From assembly GCA_905397405.1 (NCBI GenBank), contig CAJPVJ010000379.1, forward strand, positions 1 to 26,925: a stretch of DNA of 26,925 nt, given 5' to 3'. The DNA comes from Oppiella nova (taxonomy: Eukaryota; Arthropoda; Arachnida; Sarcoptiformes; Oppiidae). The notes below the pieces were generated by a model. That model worked only from the letters and a program-made list of their open reading frames with translations. It was not told where the DNA came from and made no database searches. The stretch's first letter is position 1. The number at the start of each line of letters is the position of its first letter. Of the stretch, positions 9,431 through 19,898 are shown in pieces. The translations under genes and the position numbers were made by a program.

Positions 9431-10888
9431 TCAAGAAGTCTTGATGTAATAAATATGAGAATCAATGGTAACAGTCATGCGATTCATGTCACTGACAGCG
9501 TCCACACTCTGGGCTAAGATATCGGTGTCGCGGATCAGTTGCAGTGATATCAACGCCACGAGAGCTGCCGACTGTTCCGCGTATCGCTTATTCTTCTCGA
9601 GATAGCGACTCGAATAGCACTTCCCGTCGAACCGACACACCGTCCGGAAGTGATTCTTTCTGACGCCCGAAGTCTCATATACCGGCGCCTCTACTCCCGT
9701 TCCCTTCGCGAGCGCCAGTAGTCGTGATTTCGGCAAATCAGGGTCTGTTGGGAACAGATTGCGCACAAAAATCACATCCATTTCCACAACCGCCTCATCA
9801 CCGCTGTCCACACATGTCTTCAGCCTCTTATTGCACACAATATTCTGGTTCTCAATCGATGTCTTTGACGTCAACTCGCGTTTGATCCGCGTTTGATCGC
9901 AATAGTGGTTCAGTTCCCATAACCGGCATATCGTCCTCAGCGTCTGCGCCGCCAACAGTTCCCTACCTCTGGGTGTCTCCTGCAGTGGTCCCAACATCTG
10001 CTGAATCACGTACTTCGTGTTCATCACGTGATTGTCGTAATCCACACACAACTCGAGGTACTGTCTGATCACGTCATCCATGGCTAACAGTCCCTCCCTG
10101 TCCGCAAATATGGAGCAATTCTTTTGCGCCGATCGGGCGATCATTACCGACGAGCAGCCCGTCCTCTGTCGGAACCGCTCGATGTCGGCGTACGTCTGGA
10201 TCTCATCCGAACCTCCGTTTCCGATCACCGGTATGTCGACCGCCGCGGCGATCGCACGGATATAGTCGTTACGATTGGGGTCTTTAGGTCTCTCCGATTG
10301 GGTCCTCCCGTGAACGGCCAGCGCCCGAACGCCGGCGCTCTCTATGCGCCGCACGAGACGTATGGTGTCCTCAAGCGATGGCAACACTCGGATCTTACAA
10401 GTGATTGGTTTCGCGACGCCCCGGACCAGCGTCTGGAGAATGTCCACCACTTTGTCCGGTTGTGTCAACAGAGCTGATCCCATGCCGCCCTTCACTGAGA
10501 ATGCTTTGGGACAACCCATGTTCACGTCGATGGCCGCCACGTCCCGCACCACCATCTGAGCCGCGCGTAAGGCTCGCTGCGAGTCATTGGTTCCCAATTG
10601 GAGGACCAGTCGTGAGGACTCCTGAGGGCAGGTCCTGAAGACTACCACCGCGTTGTCGTCAATGTAGTCGACGGTCCCTAACAGGTGGTTGACTACTCGT
10701 TGACATCGGATCAGCTTATAGTCGATGATCTCTTCGGTGTAGACAATGTCGGCGCCGAGTCTTAGCGATAGTAACCTCATCGGTAGCGTTGAGGTCCTGA
10801 CCATCGGCGCCAGTATTGTCTTACCCACGAAGTCGATGGTGTCGTCGCGAGTGGAACCGTTGGACGCGTGGTCGACACTATCGTCCAT
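9431..10888 (-). CDS. DUS2: tRNA-dihydrouridine synthase 2 (cytosolic)
   Basis: This flavin enzyme reduces a uridine in the D loop of tRNA to dihydrouridine; family members of this type act at U20. The frame is intronless, 485 residues, near the usual DUS2 length. It opens with a TIM-barrel: ILAPMVRTSTLPMRLLSLR (26-44), VLQLGTND (95-102), the active-site NMGCPKAFSVKGGMG (123-137, catalytic Cys126), CKIRVLP, VHGRTQSERPKDP (192-204) and VIGNGGSDE (221-229). A double-stranded RNA-binding-like domain follows at about 383-453 (PKSRLLALAKG through KNKRYAEQSAALVAL). That domain is diagnostic of animal DUS2 and binds the tRNA. The start at 10888 precedes the barrel by a short polar stretch. It diverges from the SLC29 gene. 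Confidence 0.93.
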   Translation of the reverse strand: MDDSVDHASNGSTRDDTIDFVGKTILAPMVRTSTLPMRLLSLRLGADIVYTEEIIDYKLIRCQRVVNHLLGTVDYIDDNAVVVFRTCPQESSRLVLQLGTNDSQRALRAAQMVVRDVAAIDVNMGCPKAFSVKGGMGSALLTQPDKVVDILQTLVRGVAKPITCKIRVLPSLEDTIRLVRRIESAGVRALAVHGRTQSERPKDPNRNDYIRAIAAAVDIPVIGNGGSDEIQTYADIERFRQRTGCSSVMIARSAQKNCSIFADREGLLAMDDVIRQYLELCVDYDNHVMNTKYVIQQMLGPLQETPRGRELLAAQTLRTICRLWELNHYCDQTRIKRELTSKTSIENQNIVCNKRLKTCVDSGDEAVVEMDVIFVRNLFPTDPDLPKSRLLALAKGTGVEAPVYETSGVRKNHFRTVCRFDGKCYSSRYLEKNKRYAEQSAALVALISLQLIRDTDILAQSVDAVSDMNRMTVTIDSHIYYIKTS

Positions 10889-11789
10889 CGGGTGCGTCGA
10901 GTGGTGTCTTAATTATCACCAATAATTGGTCACCAATTCATGAGAAACACATGTTTTTCAATGCAATGCAATGTTTGTTAAACTCATTCATAGATGACGT
11001 CCGCGAATGTGTTGACCCTATTTGGGGGTCAAATAAATTGCGATAAAAGTGTGAATTTAGTTAAAATACAAGGTTTTAAGTGTTGAAAGAGTTGTTTGTT
11101 TTTGTGTTTATTATGGTATGGGAAGTAAATATAGGTTAAGGGTTACGGTTAGTGTATATATAAGAAGTTCATTGTATGGGAAATGAGATTATATTGAAAG
11201 TGAATCCCGTGTTTACGTTATGTATGATAAACGGTGTTTACAATACTGAGGTCGAGTACACTGCGCTTATGGTTATGTGAACTCATTGGTAGACTGTAGT
11301 CGTGCATCCTTGCTACAATTCATGAAATGACCAAGCTAAAACTTTTTAAAATTCAATACAATAAATATGTACATTATTGACCACTCACAATGGAGCCTAT
11401 AATAAACTATCAAGAAATTGAACTAACTTTAATATCTGTACACGTTATGAATAGTGTGTGTAGTCTGTATGGCATTCAATGTAAAGGTAATCGCGATTTA
11501 ATAGATATATAAACACAAAACATATGATTAAACCATTGGTTGTGTAAACAGTGTTTCACTTTCAGTCCATTCATTACAATGAAAACCCTTTTTTGTCGCA
11601 CACTTTGATCCCGACTTTGATCCACACTTTGATCGCCCATTTGATCGCAGACTTTGTCACACTCTTTGATCCCAAGACTTCAGTCAGTGGGTGTGTATCA
11701 GTGATAGTGTCTGTGAGTGTGTGTGGGCTTCACAACCGCCAAAACGGATCCATTGGCGCGACGACAACAACCTCTGCAGTGCGGAGACA
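10889..11789. promoter_or_regulatory. Divergent DUS2/SLC29 intergenic region
   Basis: About 900 bp separates the two divergent start codons and must contain both promoters. The middle (11050-11560) is AT-rich with a TATA-like GTATATATAAG around 11154. A tandem array of CTTTGATC motifs lies at 11601-11672, closer to the transporter start. I see no other gene. Confidence 0.55.
11601..11672. repeat. 12-13-bp tandem repeat built on CTTTGATC
   Basis: There are six units. CTTTGATC is exact at 11603, 11615, 11627 and 11664. A one-mismatch unit, ATTTGATC, is at 11639 and a shorter CTTTGTC is at 11651. The spacing is 12, 12, 12, 12 and 13 bases. CTTTGAT matches the established TCF/LEF HMG-box consensus. 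It may be a regulatory array or a chance minisatellite in the 5' UTR. Confidence 0.85.
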
Positions 11790-13684
11790 ATGGTTATCAT
11801 CACTACAAGCGCTCACGAGTCGGACACCGCCGACGAGTACACGGAACTGATCCGTGATATCACCGAAGAGGTGGACCACAGCGACGGTAGCGAGTCGTCA
11901 GGCATGGAGCCCATCGACAAGTAATGTCTTAAGCACTCACTTAACCATTGATTTCCGGATCACGTGTGTTATCATCACTAATGCCATTGCCATCGATGTA
12001 TGTCTTAGGCTATCACTGGTGAAGATAACCTTCGCGTTGATTGGTTTATCACAACTGCTTCCCTGGAATTTCCTCATCACCGCCAATGATGTATACAATT
12101 GTCTCATTAGTTACCACTCATTGTCTTCCGGAGGTTTACATATGTGTTGTGTTTTTCATATGTCTTCAGTACTGGAACTATAAGTTTCGAGATATCAATG
12201 CCACGAATGAGGACGACATGGACTCCGGGAACAGTTCGCCGGTGACTGCCCTCCAGAAGTACTTCGAGAGCTATGTGTCGATCGCCACGAATGTGCCGTT
12301 TCTGGTGGTATTGGCGTTCAATGCTGTCTATGGCCACAAGTATGTCATCCGAGTGTCAACCCATACCTTATGATAACTAACAGTTCCTTAACTCGTGTCC
12401 AGAATCGGTGATAACGTGAAGAACTTGACGTCTTTCGTGATGATTATTGTTATATTCATAATGACGACAATATTTGTCAAAATAAATACAGATTTATGTG
12501 AGTCTTAGACCCAATGATAATCACATATTCATGACCTCTTACCACAACCCCTCCTACAGATCAGCAGACATTCTTCAGTCTAACCATTGCGTCGATAGTA
12601 TTGTTGTCGACATCGGCGGGTACTCTGCAGTCGAGTGCGTCGGGCATCGCATCCCTGTTCCCATCGCAGTGTATGCACGCTATGGTCAGCGGACAGGCGG
12701 TGTCCGGACTGTTCGCCGCTATGGCGCAGGTGTTGGCACTGATGGGTCACTGGGAGGTCGTGAACACCGCTTTCTACTACTTCCTGATGGCGGACATCAC
12801 TCTCGTGTTGAGTCTTATTATGTATTTATACACCAAACAGACCGTAAGTATTGCATTATGTATGCCATTCCCCGGGGGTGCCTATCATTTGCTATTTTAA
12901 AACTACATATAATTTCTATTCAATTATTGATTGCATTTTGAATACTCATAGGATTTCTATCGACACCACAAACAGCGTGTGAAACAAAGTCGACGCCAAA
13001 TGCAATCATTTGCGTTGAGTAGTGAACACAACTTTTTGCAATCCATTGTATATGAGGTGAGAAAATGCACTAAAACTATAGAAAACTATAAAACTATACA
13101 ATAATTAATACTAAAAACACTATTCAGTTGATTGTGTTATTAATGAAAAACCTTTTTATGTGTTTTAACTCCAGATTTGGCCGCATTTGCTGTCATCTAC
13201 TCTAGTGTTTTGGGTGACACTCTCTGTGTTCCCCGCCATCACAGTACTGGTGGCCCCCCAGAGGCCCGACACCTCCTACTGGACGGGCAAATACTTCATA
13301 CCCGTCACGTGTTTTCTGTTATACAACTTAAGCGATCTGATGGGTCGGTTCGCGGGCCGATTCTGTCCCATACCGGCCCACAGTAGGCACACCGTACTGG
13401 TGGTGGCCATCGCCCGGGTGGCGCTCATACCCCTCATTATGTTGTGTAACGCCCTCCCGAGAGCCCACTTACCCGTCGTGTTTGCGAGCGAAGTGTATTA
13501 CGTGTTGTTTATAACGCTATTGGGTTTCAGTAACGGCTTTGTGTTGATTAATGTGATGATCAACGGGCCGACACTCGTGGGCTACCAGTACCGCGAAAGG
13601 GCCGGCTTTTTATTGGTGTGCTGTTTGGGCGCCGGCCTTACCCTCGGATCCTTTTCCTCCAATATTTTATTGCGATTTTTATAG
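11790..13684 (+). CDS. Equilibrative nucleoside transporter (SLC29 family, possibly ENT3-like)
   Basis: This membrane carrier moves nucleosides down their gradient. Seven exons with GT-AG introns of 62-118 bp join in phase: 11790-11920, 12009-12090, 12170-12339, 12403-12497, 12560-12843, 12952-13056 and 13175-13684. The product is 458 residues, typical of the family. The first membrane segment carries LLPWNFLITAND (60-71), the ENT TM1 hallmark. Exon 3 encodes the first outer loop and the next segment, exon 6 the charged central cytoplasmic loop, and exon 7 the last helices, with NLSDLMGRF (340-348; Asp343 and Arg347 match conserved ENT residues) and LLGFSNGF. A long acidic N-terminus carries EYTELI (16-21), an acidic dileucine-type lysosomal signal, which favours an ENT3-like role. 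The ATG at 11790 is inferred as the first one keeping this N-terminus. Confidence 0.93.
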
Positions 13685-16600
13685 CATTTTGTGCGAAAAT
13701 AATCACTGGTTTTACGGCCAGAGACTCGATAGAGTTGTCACACAAACACACGAAAGTGTTCACAATATTTGAATATCTATTATATAATAATTTATTTATA
13801 ATTTTATTTGTTTTCCTATTTTTCTGACTGTCTTTCCCTCTGTTTTTCATATCAATCATACGTTTAATACGTGTTTTTTTTAAAGATTTTGATCGCAAAT
13901 ATTTTGGACACAAATACCTTGTATTGCCTGAGAATATGTTATTCATTCATATTATGTCATAAATTAAAGTTTTTTTTGTTTTTTATATTTTTTGATAAGA
14001 ATTTTTTTATATATAATTAAGCCGTAAAACAAAAAATATTATTATTATGAGTTTAATTTGAAAACTATTATATTTTGTGAGCAAGCTATTATATTGATTG
14101 AGTTTTGTTTGGAAAAGCATTTAAATATATAGTTATAAATAATTCAATCATTTGTCGCTCTATTATGTATTGAAAATACAAATTATATCTCAATTTTGAT
14201 GTAAAACTGATTATTAACGACGAGTTTATTATTATATATCGTTTCGGACTTTTAGTTCAAAAACTCGAGAAAAAATCTCATGAAATGTTTTGTGAATATA
14301 AATAATAATTACTTTATTTTATGTTATTATCTGTGAATATGATCTCAACATAAACTTTATACCAAATAAAAAAGAGTATAAATAATAATAATTTTGTTTC
14401 AAATACTATCAAATAGTGTGTAAAACTACTGTGCATTTTGTTATATACGGGGTAATAATTGGGGGTATATTTATGGTGTTAACACATAAACGGGATAATA
14501 AATTGCTATTTTGTTTGATGTATTGATTTGAGTCGTACCCCCTGATCGGCCACTCCCTACAGATTCAAATACCTGTCCCCTCCGTCTCATTACCTCCCAT
14601 TACCCGGCGATCCTAATGTAAAAGTCGTGACTTTTATTTCGCATCTCTTATACACATTAGACGTAAGATTTTTTTCTTACTTTTAGGCGATTGTATGAAA
14701 TGTGTGGACAAATACAATGCAAATACTTATTAGTGGAGGCCTTTTGGGCACAAATACCTCTATTTTCTCACATAATATGCTATTTTAAGTCTAATTTTAA
14801 ACATGTATTTCTGTCATCGAGTAATCGGAAACTCATTTCTAACAGCATTTTAATTAAACCCATAGATTATGCGCCAGTTTTTTAGAGACTATTAATAGAC
14901 AAAAGTGTATATAAAGTGGGAATTGATTAAACAATTTACGATAAAAGGGAATATAATTAGCGATTATATACAGTATTAGTATATAATATGAAAAATATAG
15001 CATTTTTATATATAATAGTATAAGAGATTAAAAGTTGTTTTTATTGTTATTTGCGATGAAAATGTGTTTAATAAATCATAATAACTCATTTTGGCTGAAA
15101 ACTCGCTCATATAATGCAATTTCTATGCAATGAATTCACTGATTATTAGCCAAAAGTGTATAATTAATACCAAAAATAAAATCCGAGAACTAATTTTTGG
15201 TTAAAAGTTTTTTATATAAAAACTTTTTTGTTGCTGTAATAATGTTTTATTGCCGTATATTATAAAAGTCATAAATTTGTTAATTATAAGCGAAAAAAAT
15301 GTATAATAAAATAATTATAAATTGTTATTAATTTGTTGCAAATTATTATAGTTTGTAATTACAAACCAATTAAAAATATGTATCAAAAATATTTGGTATT
15401 TTGTCAATACATTAATTTTAATGTTTAGGATAAATGATACTTAATTTTATTTAACACTATGTTTTGAAATAAAAGTAATATTTTTTGTTAATTATATAAG
15501 TATTTAGAAAAATATTTCTTAAATGTGAATTTAATTTTATAATTTATTATATGTTTTATCAAAATTGATATTTAAATTAGTGTTAAAAATATACTTATCG
15601 ACTGAATCTCAAACAAGTCCTGAGATTATTAGCTGACAAATACAGGGAAAGGTAGTTTGTGTGAAGTGCCCGGTGCTCACACTTTTGGCAATAATTATCG
15701 CAAATTACTACTCGACTAATGAATGATTTAATAAAATAAATACATTTTAAAACATTATTTATTAGTCGTCTATAAAATAGTTAACAACTATTCAGTTACT
15801 AATTACTCACTGAATATAATGTAAAACTAGAAAAATTTGCTCAAAATTTATTGATTGAGTTAATGATAATTAGTGTGAATATCATTCACTACTGTAAGAC
15901 ATATTATGCTATTTGTTAGCCCCGGGAGCTCAGCCCTTAAATAACTCATACATACTTTAGTTTATAATTAACACTTAATTTATTTAAGTTTTATATTATA
16001 ATGTTGTTAAGTGTAATAAATTTTTCATTTCATTAAAGTGTATAAAAATGTGTAATTTGTTTCAATCACTATTTTATTACTATTTTTGTGTAACATTTTG
16101 TACATTTGTTACTATAATGTATATTTTCGGAAAATTTGATTTTTTGATATTTTTATGCATTTATATCACAATTAATGATCTAAAAAATAATTTTGTTTAT
16201 ATTTCTAAAAACAATTCAGTTATCATATTAATTGTAAATATTTTTCGCCATAAATATGTTTAAAATGTGATTAAATAAATGTTTACTTATTTTCGCATAA
16301 TATTCTAGTTTTGAATAAACATTTTATTCATTCATTAGTATTTGATTTACAGTGTATTGAAATAAATGAACATTTGATTGCTATTTAATTTAATATAATA
16401 TAGTCAGTAAAAATTGATATCATGGTAGAATAACTGAGGTATTTAATAGGAAAATAGCATTCAATTTAAGAAAATGAAAAATAAAGTTATAAATGATTTT
16501 CATGAAAAATACTAATAAATATTAAAGAAGTTTTTAAAATAAAATTTATTTTTCAATATCAAGTGAAATAATATCGAAATTCAAATATAAAACTTTGAAA

Positions 16601-16790
16601 CCAAACCCAAATCATCACAAAAGTTGCAAAAAGTTTTTTGTTCACTAAAATACTGCAAAAACCTTTAAGATAAGTGTTGATCAGAAAAGTGTGTTTCGTC
16701 TGAAATTCAATTAATAATAAAATCTTTTCGATTACTTATTATAAAGTTATGAAAACATTATTAAATCATGAGTTCAGTAATCTTCAAAAG
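13685..16790. other. AT-rich gene-poor region, first part
   Basis: The SLC29 3' UTR should be at the left. Most of the rest is AT-rich with chance frames only. GC-richer islands stand out at 14530-14640, which includes an acceptor-like CCCTACAG at 14555-14562, and at 15600-15690, which includes an imperfect hairpin (GTGTGA 15659-15664 with TCACAC 15677-15682). A smaller one surrounds CCCCGGGAGCTCAGCCC near 15921. No gene can be supported. Confidence 0.5.
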
Positions 16791-16794
16791 ACAG

Positions 16795-16817
16795 TCTCTC
16801 TCTCTCTCTCTCTCTCT
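16795..16817. repeat. (TC)n microsatellite
   Basis: A pure TC run of about 23 bases in AT-rich DNA, the first of a series of such tracts that continues to 21055. Confidence 0.95.
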
Positions 16818-16945
16818 GCTCCCGGTTTTCATAATAAGCTTTTTAAAGAGATAATTAAATCTAAAACACAAAACACTTATTATTACTTAAATCACAAAAT
16901 ATATTGTATTAACAATTTATAACACAATGTATTTTATTGGGAAAC

Positions 16946-17041
16946 CTAATCCTGAATCTTTTCACTAATTGTATCTGGATCTATGCCACTATCTGGTTCA
17001 GCACCTTTGTCATTATCTAGTCCAGGATTTATATAAATCAT
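16946..17041 (-). CDS. Small frame or terminal exon, acidic C-terminus, unknown
   Basis: On the minus strand an ATG at 17041 opens 31 codons ending at 16946. The product includes PGLDNDKGAEPDSGIDPD, an acidic, proline- and glycine-bearing composition quite unlike the Ile/Asn/Lys/Tyr chance frames of the surrounding AT-rich DNA. A polyadenylation signal, AATAAA (16938-16933), follows the stop by a few bases. An acceptor-like CTAG precedes DNDKGAEP. The best reading is the last coding exon of a gene with long introns, with the upstream exons not found. A chance frame cannot be excluded. I do not recognise a family. Confidence 0.3.
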   Translation of the reverse strand: MIYINPGLDNDKGAEPDSGIDPDTISEKIQD

Positions 17042-18455
17042 TAAAAACAATTTAATAAATTTATAAAAATCATTGAATATTTTGAAAACCACAAAATCAC
17101 TGAAACTTTGGTGTAATTTATAGTAATTTAGTAATAAATGTGATAAAGAAATACAAACTATTCATATAATTTATATGATATAAATATGAAAAACTATTTT
17201 TCATTTTGCTTTTTTGTCATTGATTTATATAATTATAGAAATATATTTGTTATTATATATTAAAATTTTATAAAAAAAATATAAATTACTGCAATCTTGT
17301 AATAACCAATGAATTAGTAAATATGATATGAATATGAATATTAATCTCAATTTGTTAGAGAAATTTTATTTCAAAAACATATATTATATGAGTTATGATT
17401 ATTTTTATGCTTTTTATAGTAATATATTTTTAAACTGTAATGACAAATAAGTGCATTAAAAATATATAAAGACTTATAATTCTGTCAATAAATAAATTGC
17501 TGACAAAACTTGTTATTAAAGTAATCAATAATTTACGAAAAAATTCGTGATATTTAAACAATAAATCAATTTATAAAAATTAGATTTGAAATAATATTTT
17601 AGCGAAAATTTTATTATCTATACAAAGGCTAATACAATACAATAAATTGATTTATTTTTTAGTCAAACTATTTTTTAGAGCTTTATAAACTATTTGATTA
17701 TATGTTTGATTAGTTAAATAATAGTTATAATTTATAACTTATAAATGTATTTTCAAACAAATGTAATAATTTTTATTAATAAATTAGATTTTAAACTAAT
17801 AATTGCTAACAATTTTGTTTCCATTCATATCAATAGTATATATCAAATAAACTATAATATAATTGAGATTTATATTAAACATAACATAATAAATAAATTA
17901 TTTACAAATATATATATTAATCACAATAATATTCTGTGTATTTATTTCTCACAATACAAAAACAAATACAATGTATTGACAAATATTTATGTAATAATTA
18001 ATGTTTGAATCCGAAAATAACTCTTTAAAAGGCATTTAATATGGAAATTATAAGTTAGTCTTAAATTGCTTGCAATGCATTACAAAATATAGTAATTTTT
18101 ATGTCAAAAGTGACTCCAAAAGTATTATATAATAAATAATTTTCGTAATAACTATACGATTGATCAGAAATTATAAAACAAAACGGGATTTTGTTTGTGT
18201 CCATCATATATGAAAATTAGTGATAAAATAGACACTAATAACCAGTTGCTATTTCTGATGATTAGGTAGGTCTGACTACCTGTGAGCACAGGTATGTATT
18301 ATATTAGGCAATTAGCCATTCATTCCCTACCCCTCTAACTCCCTGTGCAACCTATGTGCACATATTCTGTCAATTATTAAAATATATATTTTATGTGAAT
18401 AAGTAATGTTTGACTTATTTTTAGCTATAAAAAATACCCAAAAGCAAGTGTTTGT
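17042..18455. other. AT-rich gene-poor region, second part
   Basis: Extremely AT-rich with no supportable gene. Apart from a palindromic patch at 18262-18294, I see nothing. Confidence 0.5.
18262..18294. promoter_or_regulatory. Nested palindromes with CAGGTAG/E-box-like cores
   Basis: TACCTGTG (18277-18284) and CACAGGTA (18287-18294) are perfect reverse complements two bases apart. Just upstream, GGTAG at about 18265 pairs with CTACC at 18276-18280. The patch contains CTACCTG, the reverse complement of CAGGTAG, which is the TAGteam motif bound by Zelda in insects, and two CAGGT cores. A regulatory role is inference only. Confidence 0.3.
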
Positions 18456-18458
18456 GTG

Positions 18459-18493
<35 letters not shown>
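18459..18493. repeat. Compound (GT)n(GA)n microsatellite
   Basis: About 20 bases of GT pass directly into about 14 bases of GA. Confidence 0.95.
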
Positions 18494-18606
18494 TTGGCAA
18501 ACAAAATGTTTTGTGTGTTTCAAGTCTTTTTCGGTTTGAAAAATAGTTGTGAATTCTGGCGGCGATTCTGATCACAAAAATGAGATAACGATATGATTAT
18601 AATGTG

Positions 18607-18609
<3 letters not shown>

Positions 18610-18642
<33 letters not shown>
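18610..18642. repeat. (CT)n microsatellite
   Basis: A pure CT run of about 33 bases. Confidence 0.95.
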
Positions 18643-18645
<3 letters not shown>

Positions 18646-19523
18646 GAGTGTAAGACGAGACAAACCTTTTTTCTATAGGTATGGGCGCTGACAGAGTGTG
18701 TTATTTTTGATGCCATGTATATAATTGGCAATCAATGAACTTTAAATTGCATCCAATTATTATTGCTATATAAAAATATCGTTAATGTTATAAATGTGTT
18801 GAAAATAACTCCGCAAAACTATTTCATATATTGATATTTGATATTAATATGAATGCCTTTCCACTCATAGCCTACAGTCCCATTTGATTATACAATTGGT
18901 GTTTCAATAATATCGCTAATTATATGTGAAATGAATTTTTGTTTGATTTCTAATTCACTAATTCTGGTGTTTAGTTGAGTTGAAAAACAAACAAAAAGTT
19001 TATTTATTAAATTCATTTGAATTGCAAAATACTAAAAAAAATTATACACATTGAATATAGGGATTATGATTTGCATTCATGTTTATTAATGTAATTATTA
19101 ATAATATTTTTATGGCAACACAAATTAATGACTACTTTATTACAACACTTATAAGCAATAAATTTTGTAATAAGTTATTAAAATATTTCTCAAAATACTC
19201 GCAATATTTGTGTTTGAAATACAGTGTCGAGTGTTTAGTTAATTAAACATTGCTTTGAGTGTTGAGTGGATTACAAATAACTTTTGATTTTTTATTAAAA
19301 CTTTTTTATTAGGAAAAGCCATTAGAGATAATATGAGAGAATGTGTTAAGCACCGGGATTGTGTGTTAGAGATGAGCACTTGTAGCCCATAAGTGGACAG
19401 TAAGTGTCTGTTTAATTGCAATCAGGAGGTTAGCACTTATAGTGATGTAAATGAGACATTGAGTGCTAATAGCTATCAATAGTTATGAGAAATAACTTTG
19501 ACTTTTGTATGGCTTATCATCAC

Positions 19524-19529
<6 letters not shown>

Positions 19530-19564
<35 letters not shown>
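19530..19564. repeat. (GA)n microsatellite
   Basis: A pure GA run of about 35 bases. Confidence 0.95.
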
Positions 19565-19565
<1 letters not shown>

Positions 19566-19860
19566 GATAAAAATATTTTTCAATATGATTGACGCCTAAT
19601 AATTAACATGCGGTGTATTTAGCGTATTAAATGTACTTGAGCATTTATGATAAATATGATCTACTCGGTGTAATTTACTATAATATAACTCCAGCCGTGA
19701 ATTCACAGCAATATGTATTTGCAGTCACAATATGTTTAGCAAAATGTAATTTTGCTCACATTTTTGTGTTGATTACATTTTTCGTGAGTATACTTATGTA
19801 TATTGAAGTGCTTTTGAGATCCGAAAAAATATATTAAATAAGAAAACTGTTTGCCCTTCA

Positions 19861-19863
<3 letters not shown>

Positions 19864-19896
<33 letters not shown>
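19864..19896. repeat. (GA)n microsatellite
   Basis: A pure GA run of about 33 bases. It keeps a long minus-strand frame open by chance, giving a Ser-Leu repeat. Confidence 0.95.

Positions 19897-19898
<2 letters not shown>

Noticed and set aside
10080-10638. Several Arg/Pro-rich plus-strand frames
   Set aside because: They are antisense shadows of the GC-rich DUS2 coding sequence.
12107-12337. 76-codon minus-strand frame
   Set aside because: It is antisense to SLC29 exon 3, which has clear family homology and splice sites.
13902-14759. TTTTGGACACAAATAC-like segment at 13902 and 14742, also at 8426 inside UMPS exon 3
   Set aside because: The match is too short, one copy is explained by coding sequence, and no flanking similarity supports a mobile element.
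16048-16263. 71-codon hydrophobic plus-strand frame
   Set aside because: Its Ile/Phe/Asn/Tyr-rich composition is what AT-rich DNA gives by chance. There are no motifs and no similarity to the receptor family.
17745-18008. 87-codon plus-strand frame
   Set aside because: It is made almost entirely of Asn, Ile, Tyr and Lys from AT-rich DNA.
18327-18575. 82-codon minus-strand frame with His-Thr repeats
   Set aside because: It is kept open by the GT/GA microsatellite.
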